From Chroococcus sp. FPU101 (GTDB lineage Bacteria; Cyanobacteriota; Cyanobacteriia; Cyanobacteriales; Microcystaceae), in contig NZ_BLJI01000014.1 in assembly GCF_017312365.1 (NCBI RefSeq), positions 1 to 64,000 of the forward strand: a stretch of DNA of 64,000 nucleotides, read 5' to 3'. Position 1 is the first letter of the stretch, and every line of letters begins with the position of its first letter. Position numbers and translations under genes: made by a program. The notes under the pieces were generated by a model. It did not search any database and was not told where the DNA came from. It worked only from the letters and a program-made list of their open reading frames with translations. Shown here one piece after another: positions 54,858 through 63,848 of the stretch.

Positions 54858-57032
54858 ATGACACGAAACTTAGGATTAGCAATCTGTTTGTCTTATTGTA
54901 TTGGTTTACTTTCTACGGGATTTTTTGGACTTTATAATCCTCATCCTTCTTGGCAACAATGGTTAATTGTTACTTTTGGGTTATTTTTCCTTTATTTCGT
55001 AGTTTGCAACATTATCAAACGACTAAATTACGGGAAATTTAATCAATATTTCTGGTTTTCATCAGTAATAGTGGCATTACTTGGAGTTATTTATTTACAA
55101 ATTCGCATTCCACAGCCGAGTTTAACTGATATTAGTCATCTCATTTCGACTAATGCTAAAACTCAAATAATTACTATTACGGGAAAAGCGTTGAGTGAAA
55201 GTAGACAAACTACCAATCAAAAAATACAATTTTGGTTAGCACCCCAAGAGGTAACAAGTTCACATTTGATTAATCAGTCAGTTAGCGGCAAATTATACGT
55301 TACCCTTGGCTTATCAGAGAAATTAGTCATTCACACTAATCAAGTTATCACAATCCAAGGTCTTTTATATTTACCCAAGTCTAGCTCTAATCCAAATTCC
55401 TTTGATTTTAAAGCTTATTTACATCGTCAGGGAGCTTTTGCAGGATTAAAAGGACTAAAATTAATTGAATTACAAGAACCACCTTGGGGTTTATGGTTAA
55501 TTAGACAAAGAATTGTTAATGCTTTACAAAAAGGGTTAGGTGAATCATATGGTTCTATATTAGGCTCTATTGTAATTGGTAGACAAGCTGTTGATTTACC
55601 GATAGAAGTGCGTGAAGCCTTTATTAAGGCAGGTTTAGCTCATGTGTTTGCAGCTTCGGGTTTTCAAGTTGCTTTACTACTTGGTATTGTCATCAGATTA
55701 ACTCGTGCTTTGACACCCCGTAAGCAATTAATGATTGGTATTTTTGTCTTAGTTTTTTATGTTGGTTTAACTGGTTTACAACCTTCGATACTAAGAGCTA
55801 GTTTAATGGGTGCTGGTGCCTTAATTGGTATGATTTTAAATCGAAAAACCTATCCTTTAGGTTCTTTACTCTTAGCGGGAACTATTTTATTATTATTTAA
55901 CCCTTTATGGATTTGGGATTTAGGATTTCAGTTAAGTTTTTTAGCAACATTTGGTTTAATTGTTACTTTACCTATTTTATTACGTTGGTTTGATTGGTTA
56001 CCTCCGACAATTGCTACTATTATTACTCTGCCTTTAGCTGCTTCTATCTGGACTTTTCCACTCTTAATATATACGTTTAGTAGTGTTGTAACTTATGGTG
56101 TTTTGGTTAATATTATTACCGCTCCATTGATTACTATTATTAGTTTTGGAGGAATGTTCAGTGCAGCAATGAGCTTAATTTATCCAGCTTTGGGAAGTGC
56201 GATCGCATTTTTATTTTACTATCTAATTCATTTTTTATTACAAACTGTCTTATTTTTTAATCATCTCCCTGCAAGTGCTTATGCAATTGGTAAACTTCCC
56301 CTAAGTTTAATGCTTTTTATTTATCTAATTATGATTTTAGTTTGGTTAAATTCTTGGTTTAGACGGTACTGGATTTTGATTTGTCTATTTCTTTTAACAA
56401 TAACTATCATTACAGTTAGTTACTCTCGTTTATCTTTAGAACAAATAACAGTTTTAAGTTCGAGTTCTGAACCAATAATCATTATCCAAAATCGAGGACA
56501 AGTCATTGTAATTAATGGAGAGGAAGCAGAAGCAGTTAAATATACTTTAATTCCTTTTTTAACACAACAGGGAATCAATCAAATTGATTATGTTATTTCT
56601 GTAAACTCTGACGCTAATTGGTCAATTATGTCTAAAAGTATACTTTTGAAAAACAAAATAAATGTTTCACAAAATAATTCATTCAATCTAGACAATTTAA
56701 AGTTAAGTTTTCCAACTCCTAATTTATTTCAACTACAGTTTAAAGACCAAACTTGGTTATGGATTAAATCCAATGCAATCTCTCAAAAAATGCTGAAGCA
56801 GAATTTAAAATTGTATCCAGAGGTTTTATTATGGTCTAGTAAAACTTTAAATAAAAATTGGTTAAATATTATTCAACCAAAAGTAGCAATATTCTTTAAT
56901 TATTATCCGAGTCAAACGATTAAAAATTTATTAACAAATCAACAAATTCAATTTTTTTCAACTGGTAAAGATAGCACGACTCAATGGAATACTAAGCAAG
57001 GATTTCAAACCTATGTTCCTGAAACGAATTAA
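54858..57032 (+). CDS. ComEC/Rec2-family competence membrane protein, degenerate hydrolase domain
   Basis: The 724-residue protein has several N-terminal helices, an OB-like soluble part (about 85-210; SSNPNSFDFKAYLHRQGAFA), and the competence channel domain (about 230-520) with HVFAASGFQVALLLGI and LQPSILRASLMGAGALIG, the family core. ComEC forms the inner-membrane channel for DNA uptake. The C-terminal region (about 535-724) is in the place of the metallo-beta-lactamase domain but lacks the HxHxDH metal motif, so hydrolase activity is doubtful. This short form occurs in cyanobacteria. It converges with the CHAD gene, 5 bases apart. Confidence 0.87.
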   Translation: MTRNLGLAICLSYCIGLLSTGFFGLYNPHPSWQQWLIVTFGLFFLYFVVCNIIKRLNYGKFNQYFWFSSVIVALLGVIYLQIRIPQPSLTDISHLISTNAKTQIITITGKALSESRQTTNQKIQFWLAPQEVTSSHLINQSVSGKLYVTLGLSEKLVIHTNQVITIQGLLYLPKSSSNPNSFDFKAYLHRQGAFAGLKGLKLIELQEPPWGLWLIRQRIVNALQKGLGESYGSILGSIVIGRQAVDLPIEVREAFIKAGLAHVFAASGFQVALLLGIVIRLTRALTPRKQLMIGIFVLVFYVGLTGLQPSILRASLMGAGALIGMILNRKTYPLGSLLLAGTILLLFNPLWIWDLGFQLSFLATFGLIVTLPILLRWFDWLPPTIATIITLPLAASIWTFPLLIYTFSSVVTYGVLVNIITAPLITIISFGGMFSAAMSLIYPALGSAIAFLFYYLIHFLLQTVLFFNHLPASAYAIGKLPLSLMLFIYLIMILVWLNSWFRRYWILICLFLLTITIITVSYSRLSLEQITVLSSSSEPIIIIQNRGQVIVINGEEAEAVKYTLIPFLTQQGINQIDYVISVNSDANWSIMSKSILLKNKINVSQNNSFNLDNLKLSFPTPNLFQLQFKDQTWLWIKSNAISQKMLKQNLKLYPEVLLWSSKTLNKNWLNIIQPKVAIFFNYYPSQTIKNLLTNQQIQFFSTGKDSTTQWNTKQGFQTYVPETN

Positions 57033-57037
57033 AATCA

Positions 57038-58042
57038 TTAAGCATGATTTGAACCATTTTCCGAAACTAATTCAGTAGATTTAGATTTTAGAATGGTTAA
57101 ATGAAAATCTTTTCGAGTTTCAGCATTTAAGAATTTATGTTGTAATGCTTGCCATTCCAGCCATTTTTGATATCTTGTTTCCTGTAATTGTTTTAATAAA
57201 GTTGGAATTTCCTTATCGATATTTTTGCCAAACACTTCAGACAAAAAAGTAGCTAAAACAAAACAGTCTTGAATTTCTCCTAAAACAGCTTGAATGGCTT
57301 TAACATCGTCTAAATAGTGTTGATAAAGTTCATCATAAAATTGAGTAAATAACTCCATATTGTAACGAGTTCGTTTAGCTTCTTTTCGCAAATCGTGTAA
57401 AATATGACCTTGTTGATGTAATAAATCTTCTACCTCTTGCTGTGTCCAAGATTGATTGAATTCAATTCGCTCTTTAATCACACTACCCATTAACCATGCT
57501 GGATGTAAAAGAAAATTACTCACTTGAGGAAGTAATAAATCAGGTAATACCGTCTGAATTTGTAAATAGCCCATCTCTTGATATACTGGTTGCTCTAACC
57601 ATTTTTGAAAACCATCTTTTAAATCAAAATATAGATCATCATTTAAGATATCTTTAACCTTTTTAAAAGATTTTTTTCTTTCATTTGATAAAGCTTTAAT
57701 AGCTTGATTTAAAGCCTTTTGTTCTTGAGAAGGTAACAAGGGTTGGTAATGTTTTTCAAACGCTTCTTCTAAAACATCAATATCTCTCAATTCTCCTAAA
57801 ATTCTGGCGACTTTACCAACATTTTTTTGATTAGCTGATTTAGGTAAAGCTAAAGCATAGGAGAATCCAGCGATCGCACTTCTTAAACGTCTCATTCCTA
57901 CACGCATTTGATGTAATTCTTCTGGCTCTTTGTCTTGTATTACTTCTGCTTCGTGCTTTAAAATCTTGTTAAAATGCTTATCAATCGCTATATAAGCCCA
58001 ATCCGCAAGTGTTTTAGCTTTTTGCTTAACGATTTTTGTCAT
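57038..58042 (-). CDS. CHAD-domain protein
   Basis: The 334-residue protein is an all-helical CHAD domain. It contains HQMRVGMRRLRSAIAGFSYA with the histidine-arginine cluster, RILGELRDIDVLEEAF, and HDLRKEAKRTRYNMELFTQFY as the second repeat, and LGEIQDCFVLATFL. CHAD domains bind polyphosphate, and this one probably localises to polyphosphate granules. No triphosphatase (CYTH) domain is fused or adjacent. Confidence 0.9.
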   Translation of the reverse strand: MTKIVKQKAKTLADWAYIAIDKHFNKILKHEAEVIQDKEPEELHQMRVGMRRLRSAIAGFSYALALPKSANQKNVGKVARILGELRDIDVLEEAFEKHYQPLLPSQEQKALNQAIKALSNERKKSFKKVKDILNDDLYFDLKDGFQKWLEQPVYQEMGYLQIQTVLPDLLLPQVSNFLLHPAWLMGSVIKERIEFNQSWTQQEVEDLLHQQGHILHDLRKEAKRTRYNMELFTQFYDELYQHYLDDVKAIQAVLGEIQDCFVLATFLSEVFGKNIDKEIPTLLKQLQETRYQKWLEWQALQHKFLNAETRKDFHLTILKSKSTELVSENGSNHA

Positions 58043-58443
58043 TCCCTCTATTCCTCGGATCGCATCGACTGTAACGATTTTTTGAATCTGATTTTTATAT
58101 TGTAGCGAATCTTAGATTTAAGTTAACTCAACATTAAGAAGTATTTAAAGTGAATGCTTTGCAATCAACTCAATTTTTAATTTTTTAACTGAATTATAAA
58201 ACATTTTTAATTTTTTATAAATATATAAATAGGCTTAAATACAAAATAAAAATCATCCACTTGACATTTAACCATTTACTTATATTAAAAGTTAGACTTC
58301 AAAATCAATAAATTTTCATCAAAAAGAATTAGAGAACAATCAAACTCAAGTAGGAGTAAAAAAAGAAAAGAATAGCAGACACTGATTTGTGGGTACTAAA
58401 AACAGACTTGTAAAAGCAAATTCACAGATCGGGTAAACTAACC
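58043..58443. other. 401-base intergenic region upstream of the WGxxGxxG protein
   Basis: Very AT-rich and without a gene. TTGACA at 58261-58266, followed 16 bases later by TATTAA, is a possible promoter for the rightward gene at 58444, leaving a leader of about 150 bases. No repeat or stable hairpin was noticed. Confidence 0.45.
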
Positions 58444-59100
58444 ATGAAAACTTTAAAATCATCTAAAGCTTGGCGTGTCGGCTTGGTTGCGACTGCTGTT
58501 TCAACTTTAGCAATAACAATCCCAGTTTCTGCACAAGTTTCTCCGAGTGGTACAACTTCTGGTTCTAGTACATCAGGCACAACTGGTACTACAGGAACTA
58601 CTGGTACAAGCACTACCGATCCAGCAGGAGCAACAAGAAGCACTGGAACCACGGGCAGCACTGGTTTAACAGGTACTTCTTCTACCGATACGACTGGAAC
58701 CACTGGAACTACAGGTACTACAGGTACCACTGATACGATGGGAACCACAGGTACAGGTACTACCGATCCATCTGGAGCGACAAGAAGCACTGGAACATCT
58801 GGCAGCACTGGTTTAACAGGTACTTCTTCTACCGATACGACTGGAACTACAGGTACGACTGATTCCACTGGAACTACAGGTACGACTGACTCCACTGGAA
58901 CAGGAACCACTGGAACGACAAACACAACAGATCCTACGGTTGTAAATCGTTATGAAGATAATAATAACTGGGGTTGGCTTGGTTTACTTGGTTTGTTAGG
59001 TTTATTTGGATTAAAACGTCGCAAACATGAGACAGTATATCGCAGCGACGTTAATACCGATCCAACAACAACCCGTTCTGGATCTGATTATTACAAATAA
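58444..59100 (+). CDS. Exported Thr/Gly-repeat protein with WGxxGxxG C-terminus
   Basis: The 218-residue protein has a signal peptide (basic start, then [20 protein letters not shown]). About 125 residues of low-complexity TGTTGTTGT-type repeats follow, including two copies of a longer block containing GATRSTG and [14 protein letters not shown]. The end carries [20 protein letters not shown], the WGxxGxxG-type membrane or sorting tail, plus a short hydrophilic end. It is likely anchored on the cell surface or in the periplasm. The repeats are prone to length change. Function unknown; the next gene also encodes a small exported protein. Confidence 0.75.
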   Translation: MKTLKSSKAWRVGLVATAVSTLAITIPVSAQVSPSGTTSGSSTSGTTGTTGTTGTSTTDPAGATRSTGTTGSTGLTGTSSTDTTGTTGTTGTTGTTDTMGTTGTGTTDPSGATRSTGTSGSTGLTGTSSTDTTGTTGTTDSTGTTGTTDSTGTGTTGTTNTTDPTVVNRYEDNNNWGWLGLLGLLGLFGLKRRKHETVYRSDVNTDPTTTRSGSDYYK

Positions 59101-59168
59101 AGTTTTGAAGACCTACAAAACCCCCAAAACCATCCATTCTTAATATTGAAAAAATCAGGAGTAAACAA

Positions 59169-59552
59169 ATGAGTTTTGTCAAAAATATTTTTAAAGGTTT
59201 AAGTTTATTTGTCCTTAGCCTTAGCTTAGTCACTTTATTTATGATAAGCAATGCTCAAGCAGCGACAATAAATCCAAATAAAGTTGATCACTCCATTGAA
59301 CCCGAAACCGCAGCATTTGAAAATGCTTCTAAAAGTGCTGATCATAGAGGTTTAGAACGCGCTCAAAACCAACTCAAAAAAACTGAGAACGATAATCGTG
59401 CTAGTTTTAATGAGCCATCACCCAGAGGACGTGACCTAAGAGCGTATGATGAAGATGCTAGTATCGGCGAAAAATTTAGCGATACTGTAGGAAATGCAAG
59501 CAGAACGTTTAAAGAAGCAACTGAGTCTGTTCTAGAAAATAATCAATCATAA
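59169..59552 (+). CDS. Small exported hydrophilic protein
   Basis: The 127-residue protein has a signal peptide (LSLFVLSLSLVTLFMISNAQ, cleavage after AQA at about 33). The mature part is charged and likely disordered (SADHRGLERAQNQLKKTEND) with a C-terminal amphipathic stretch FSDTVGNASRTFKEATESVL. AGGAG lies 8 bases before the start. No family is recognised. It follows the WGxxGxxG gene by 68 bases and may be co-expressed with it. Confidence 0.68.
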   Translation: MSFVKNIFKGLSLFVLSLSLVTLFMISNAQAATINPNKVDHSIEPETAAFENASKSADHRGLERAQNQLKKTENDNRASFNEPSPRGRDLRAYDEDASIGEKFSDTVGNASRTFKEATESVLENNQS

Positions 59553-59601
59553 TAGATAGGATCGGGGCAAGCTAAAGTGATATCACTCATGAATTGAGCA
59601 A

Positions 59602-60645
59602 TTAAGGAGCTTCTATCTTAAAGATACTGCTTTTAAGTTGAACTTCTTCTTGAGGTAAATCATCTAGCTTGTCCCAAACTAATTGTAAGAGTTCCTCTAA
59701 TCCAGTCCGCGATACAGCAGAAATCATAACGATCGGATCACGGGTTATTTGACTAAATTCGGTTCTTAAAAGTTCTATATCCTCTGGTAACACTGCATCG
59801 ACTTTATTCAAGGCTAGAACTTGTGGACGATCGATTAAACCTTTCCCGTAAGCTTCTAATTCTTGTTGAATAATCTGATAATCTTGCAAAGGATCTTCAG
59901 CCGTCAGATCAACTAAATGTAATAGTACGCGAGTTCGTTCGATATGACGCAAAAACTCATAGCCTAGACCAACTCCAGTATGCGCCCCCTCAATTAAACC
60001 AGGGATATCTGCAAACACGGTTCCATCCCCTGTCGGTTTACGAACAACACCCAAATTAGGAACCAAAGTCGTAAAAGGATAATCAGCAATTTTGGGACGG
60101 GCTGCCGATAAAGCAGAAATTAAAGTGGATTTGCCCGCATTCGGTAAACCAATAATACCCACCTCAGCGAGTAATTTTAATTCCAGCCGTAAGTACTTAT
60201 GTTCTCCTTCTAAACCAGGTAAAGCGTATTCAGGGGCGCGGTTACTGTTGCTTAAAAAATGCTTATTTCCCAGTCCACCTTTACCACCTTTGGCAACACA
60301 AAACCTTTGACCATGTGTCACTAAATCCCCTATCAGTTCCTCACTTTCAATATCATAAATAACTGTCCCGCAAGGAACTTCTACAATTAAATCTTTTCCA
60401 TTAGCACCAGTACGATTATTTGGCCCACCTCGCTTTCCATCATCCGCTTTAAACAGACGACTATATTTAAAATCAAGCAGAGTTTGTAAATTTTCCTGTG
60501 CAACGAAAATAACCGAACCGCCATAACCGCCATTACCTCCAGACGGGCCGCCTGCGGGTACATATTTTTCTCTAAGGAAGGCAACTAAACCATCTCCCCC
60601 TTTACCACCAATAACTTCTATTTCTGAAAGATCAATAAACTGCAT
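59602..60645 (-). CDS. obgE: GTPase Obg/CgtA
   Basis: This essential GTPase acts in 50S ribosome maturation and stress control. The 347 residues include the glycine-rich Obg fold (1-158; [34 protein letters not shown]) and the G domain with [17 protein letters not shown], the switch threonine in [29 protein letters not shown] and ALNKVDAV. No C-terminal OCT domain is present, in line with other cyanobacterial forms. The next gene, 9 bases upstream on the same strand, encodes a TerB-like protein. Confidence 0.95.
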   Translation of the reverse strand: MQFIDLSEIEVIGGKGGDGLVAFLREKYVPAGGPSGGNGGYGGSVIFVAQENLQTLLDFKYSRLFKADDGKRGGPNNRTGANGKDLIVEVPCGTVIYDIESEELIGDLVTHGQRFCVAKGGKGGLGNKHFLSNSNRAPEYALPGLEGEHKYLRLELKLLAEVGIIGLPNAGKSTLISALSAARPKIADYPFTTLVPNLGVVRKPTGDGTVFADIPGLIEGAHTGVGLGYEFLRHIERTRVLLHLVDLTAEDPLQDYQIIQQELEAYGKGLIDRPQVLALNKVDAVLPEDIELLRTEFSQITRDPIVMISAVSRTGLEELLQLVWDKLDDLPQEEVQLKSSIFKIEAP

Positions 60646-60654
60646 GAATAGTAC

Positions 60655-61344
60655 CTATATATATTCGGAAATGTCTTCCTTGCAATCATCAGCTAAGTAG
60701 GATAACGCCCGAAAACGTAAGCCAACTAATTGTTCATACAAGGGATTAAGTTTACATAGCGGGGGAATATGAACAATTTTGTGTCCAAACAACTTGACAT
60801 CCCGTTCAAAAGGACATTGAGGGGGAACCATTTTACAGATGAAACGGGCGACGCGAGGATCTTGTACATCCATCTCGTCTAACCAGTCTTTCATCGGATG
60901 TAATACATCAGGGTGTGCATGAGGAGGGCTAACTAAATTTTCACGTTTGTATTCGGTTTCCTGTGTGTCTTGTGGAACTTCACACAGGGTATGTTGTAGG
61001 GCTTCCAATGCTTCTACTTTTACTCCCAACGCATCTCGAAACTTCAAGATAATCTCTGCTTCTTGACTAGAATATACGCCATCAGCAAGGGAAACTAGAA
61101 CCGCCGTTCGTAAAAAGTTTTCGGCTGTGTGTTCGTCTTGTCCCAATTTTTCGGCTAAATCTTGTGGGGTGATGGATTGAAAAAATACATTTTCTTGACT
61201 GACTTCTAAATCTTTTGTGACTTGAGCAATCATATCCTGTTCTTCTGGATCAAAATGCCCATCCGCCCAAGCAATGGTTAATAAACCCCGTAACCAAGCC
61301 GAAATTTGTTCATCGCTGTAACGATATTGAGTAGCAGTCACCAT
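60655..61344 (-). CDS. TerB-like protein with Mo-dependent nitrogenase C-terminal domain
   Basis: The 229-residue soluble protein has a TerB-like helical domain (about 10-120; LRGLLTIAWADGHFDPEEQD and AVLVSLADGVYSSQEAEIIL) with the acidic metal-binding helices of that family. The second part (about 148-225; LDEMDVQDPRVARFICKMVP, then CPFERDVKLFGHKIVHIPPLCKLNP) matches the so-called Mo-dependent nitrogenase C-terminal domain, common in cyanobacteria that may not fix nitrogen. No nif gene is in this window. It probably shares a transcript with obgE. Confidence 0.85.
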   Translation of the reverse strand: MVTATQYRYSDEQISAWLRGLLTIAWADGHFDPEEQDMIAQVTKDLEVSQENVFFQSITPQDLAEKLGQDEHTAENFLRTAVLVSLADGVYSSQEAEIILKFRDALGVKVEALEALQHTLCEVPQDTQETEYKRENLVSPPHAHPDVLHPMKDWLDEMDVQDPRVARFICKMVPPQCPFERDVKLFGHKIVHIPPLCKLNPLYEQLVGLRFRALSYLADDCKEDISEYI

Positions 61345-61425
61345 AACAATTGATGATTAAGATTAACTTTTAGTTTGATCTTAGCTCTTTTTCACCCCCT
61401 CTTTAGTGAGAGATTCCTCTACTCT

Positions 61426-62016
61426 TCACTGATGCTGCACAATGACAGGGGTTCCGACTTTAACCAGTTCAAACATAGCAATCACATCTTTATTGAGCAT
61501 TCTGACACATCCATGCGATGCAGCTTGGCCAATACTGTTAATCGTTGGGGTGCCATGAAAGCCAATGTGGTTTTTACCATCTGTCCAAAAACCGATCCAA
61601 CGTTCGCCAATGGGATTTTTTGGCCCTGCAGGAATCACTTTACCCGTCCAAGGATTTTGCCAAGTGGGGTTTCTCACCATTTGGATGATTTTAAAATTAC
61701 CTGTTGGGGTTTCCCATCCTTTTTTCCCAACTGCTACAGGAAAACTTGCAACCTGTTTATCTCCTTTGAAAACAAAGACACGACGCTGTTTTAATTTCAA
61801 AACTAAGCGGGTTTCAATCAGTTCAGGGGGTTTAGTCGTCGGAGTCGAATTCGTCGGTAAGCTACCAGGGGGCGGAGTAATGGGGGTAACTGGGGTCTGA
61901 TTTGGCTCTAAGGGAATGGTAGGAGTGACTGGGGTTTCTTGGGCGTTTAAAAAAGTATTGTTAAAGGATAATACAGCGAGTAGGGATAATAAAAAGCTAA
62001 GTTTTTGCATATCCAA
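61426..62016 (-). CDS. L,D-transpeptidase (YkuD/ErfK type)
   Basis: The 196-residue enzyme cross-links or anchors to peptidoglycan in the periplasm. It has a signal peptide (LSFLLSLLAVLSFNNTFLNA, ending near residue 26), a Pro/Thr-rich linker (about 27-70), and the catalytic domain (about 70-196) with NPIGERWIGFW, IGFHGTP and the active-site SHGCVRMLNKD, where the cysteine is the nucleophile. The start could be two codons later (ATG at 62010). It is monocistronic. Confidence 0.92.
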   Translation of the reverse strand: MDMQKLSFLLSLLAVLSFNNTFLNAQETPVTPTIPLEPNQTPVTPITPPPGSLPTNSTPTTKPPELIETRLVLKLKQRRVFVFKGDKQVASFPVAVGKKGWETPTGNFKIIQMVRNPTWQNPWTGKVIPAGPKNPIGERWIGFWTDGKNHIGFHGTPTINSIGQAASHGCVRMLNKDVIAMFELVKVGTPVIVQHQ

Positions 62017-62063
62017 TGATTTTTTATTTTTATTAATAGCACTTTTCCCAAATTATATAAAGA

Positions 62064-62705
62064 TTAAATTTGTTTAGTCGTGGCCAGTGTTGCAATTCCG
62101 ATAACTGGTATATGATGCGATCGCAAACATTTGACCGCCTCTTTTGCTGTTGTTCCAGTAGTATAAATATCATCGATTAATAGTACATTAGTTTTAGATT
62201 GATTTAATTTTCCAATTTTAAAGGCATTTTTAAGATTTTCTTCCCGTTCTTTGGGTTTTAAGCTATACATTGCCTTCGTTTCTTTACTTCGGATTAAAGC
62301 CTGTGGCTGTATCGGATAACCTGTGACTTGACTAAATCCTTTAGCAATTAATTCTGCTTGATTGAAACCTCTTTCTTTTAATTTTTGGGCATGAATCGGA
62401 ATTGGAATCAAAATTAATTGTTTTCGCGCCAAGGATTTAAGCCAAGCTTGAGCGATCCATTGTCCCATCATTTCACCTAATTCAGCATGACGCTCGTATT
62501 TTAATGCGGCGATCGCTTGTTTTAATTTCCCTTCATAGTTTCCCCACACAAATAAGGGGAGTTCATCCGACCAAAACTGAGCAGTATTTTTAAATTGCTG
62601 ACTGTGGATTTGTTTTAAACAGTCTTGACAAATTTTTTGTTCTGTGATTCTTTCGCAAAGAGGACAATTTTGTTGTAAGAAAAGGGAGAGAAAAGATTTT
62701 AACAT
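62064..62705 (-). CDS. comF: ComF-family phosphoribosyltransferase-like protein
   Basis: The 213-residue protein has an N-terminal zinc-finger-like CPLCERITEQKICQDC (about 15-30) and a type I phosphoribosyltransferase domain with the PRPP loop VLLIDDIYTTGTTAKEAVKCL. PIPIHAQKLKERGFNQAELIAKGF and SKETKAMYSLKPKEREENLKNAF are the usual ComF motifs. In competent bacteria ComF is needed for DNA uptake; a ComEC-like gene lies about 5 kb away, not in the same operon. Confidence 0.92.
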   Translation of the reverse strand: MLKSFLSLFLQQNCPLCERITEQKICQDCLKQIHSQQFKNTAQFWSDELPLFVWGNYEGKLKQAIAALKYERHAELGEMMGQWIAQAWLKSLARKQLILIPIPIHAQKLKERGFNQAELIAKGFSQVTGYPIQPQALIRSKETKAMYSLKPKEREENLKNAFKIGKLNQSKTNVLLIDDIYTTGTTAKEAVKCLRSHHIPVIGIATLATTKQI

Positions 62706-62775
62706 TACGGCAGGATAATTCTAAAATTAAGGTTATTGGAACTTAGATTAAGCATCCAACAACCTAAGATCTAAT

Positions 62776-63054
62776 TTAGAGAATACCCGCATTAGACAAA
62801 CCTAATATCACTCCCGCTCCCAAAATATGCCCGAAACTAGCAGTAGCTAAAAGTTCGGGAACACCAAAAGGTTTACGTGAAGCTAACTGAGGAATGGGTA
62901 AACGAGGGCCTTTACTAGGGTTTTGAATTGCATAATAGCCAATGATGATCGCTAAGAGATTACAAAAAATCATGACTAATGCAGTTGAAGGACTCCAAGC
63001 GACAGTATGGGGTGTTGTAGGTTGTGCCGCTAAGATTAAGCTAGAAGTAAACAT
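62776..63054 (-). CDS. psaK: Photosystem I subunit PsaK
   Basis: The 92-residue membrane protein has a short N-terminal presequence-like part (to about residue 8, SSLILAAQ), two membrane helices (VMIFCNLLAIIIGYYAI; ELLATASFGHILGAGVIL) and the stromal loop GPRLPIPQLASRKPFGVPEL. It is a peripheral chlorophyll-binding subunit at the edge of photosystem I and docks IsiA or phycobilisome energy. A second psaK begins on the same strand 795 bases to the right, past trpF. Confidence 0.93.
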   Translation of the reverse strand: MFTSSLILAAQPTTPHTVAWSPSTALVMIFCNLLAIIIGYYAIQNPSKGPRLPIPQLASRKPFGVPELLATASFGHILGAGVILGLSNAGIL

Positions 63055-63192
63055 TTGATTAACTCCTTAGTTAATAAATTTTTAGGTAATAATAATAACA
63101 AAAGGCATTATAGGAAGCTCTCAGCCCTAAAATAGATTTTGTTTGAATACTTAATGGTTTTTATTACGTTTTGCTACATCAATTAAGGATAA

Positions 63193-63819
63193 ATGAGAAT
63201 TAAAATTTGTGGAATCACTGAGCTTGAACAGGGAAAAGCGATCGCTCAATATGGCGCAACGGCTTTAGGATTTATGTGTGTGCCAACCTCACCCCGTTAT
63301 GTCTCACCTTCTGTGCTTAAAAGCCTAACAGAAAGCCTTTCAACAAAGATCGATTGCATTGGAGTGTTTGCTAATACAGAAACGGATTTAATTATTCAAA
63401 TGGTTTCAGAGACAAGTTTAACAGGAATACAATTACATGGTGATGAATCTCCCGAATTTTGCTTTCATCTTAAACAGACTTTACCCCAAATTGAAATTAT
63501 TAAAGCACTCAGAATTAAAACGACAGACGCTTTAGTTGAGTCCGAAGCATATTTTAATAGTGTTGATACGTTGCTGTTAGATGCTTATCATCCAAATTTA
63601 CTCGGTGGGACGGGCAAAACCTTAGATTGGGACAAATTAGCCAGTTTTACGCCGCCTCTTCCCTGGTTACTGGCTGGCGGACTAACACCCGATAACATTA
63701 ATGATGCACTAAGTTTAACTTCTCCCAATGGCATTGATCTATCAAGTGGAGTAGAGCGATCGCCGGGGGATAAAGATTTAGCCAAAGTGAAAAAACTGTT
63801 TCAACAGTTAGAGACGTAG
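63193..63819 (+). CDS. trpF: Phosphoribosylanthranilate isomerase
   Basis: The 208-residue TIM barrel catalyses the Amadori step between TrpD and TrpC. It shows KICGITELEQGKAIAQ with the catalytic cysteine at the N-terminus, ALGFMCVPTSPRYVS, IQLHGDESPEF, LLLDAYHP with the catalytic aspartate, LGGTGKTLDW, LAGGLTPDNI and GIDLSSGVERSPGDKD. This is the one tryptophan gene missing from the trp operon at 23-32 kb, so this stand-alone copy may serve both general and scytonemin-linked tryptophan synthesis. Confidence 0.95.
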   Translation: MRIKICGITELEQGKAIAQYGATALGFMCVPTSPRYVSPSVLKSLTESLSTKIDCIGVFANTETDLIIQMVSETSLTGIQLHGDESPEFCFHLKQTLPQIEIIKALRIKTTDALVESEAYFNSVDTLLLDAYHPNLLGGTGKTLDWDKLASFTPPLPWLLAGGLTPDNINDALSLTSPNGIDLSSGVERSPGDKDLAKVKKLFQQLET

Positions 63820-63848
63820 CATTTAGACTACGCCTCGATTGATTAATC

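Noticed and set aside
58422-58925. Minus-strand frame giving a Val/Pro repeat protein
   Set aside because: It is the antisense reading of the Thr/Gly repeats of the exported protein, which has a signal peptide and a sorting tail on the plus strand.
58560-58930. Regular short repeats as a possible CRISPR array
   Set aside because: The repeats are in frame with a coding sequence and have no unique spacers of constant length.
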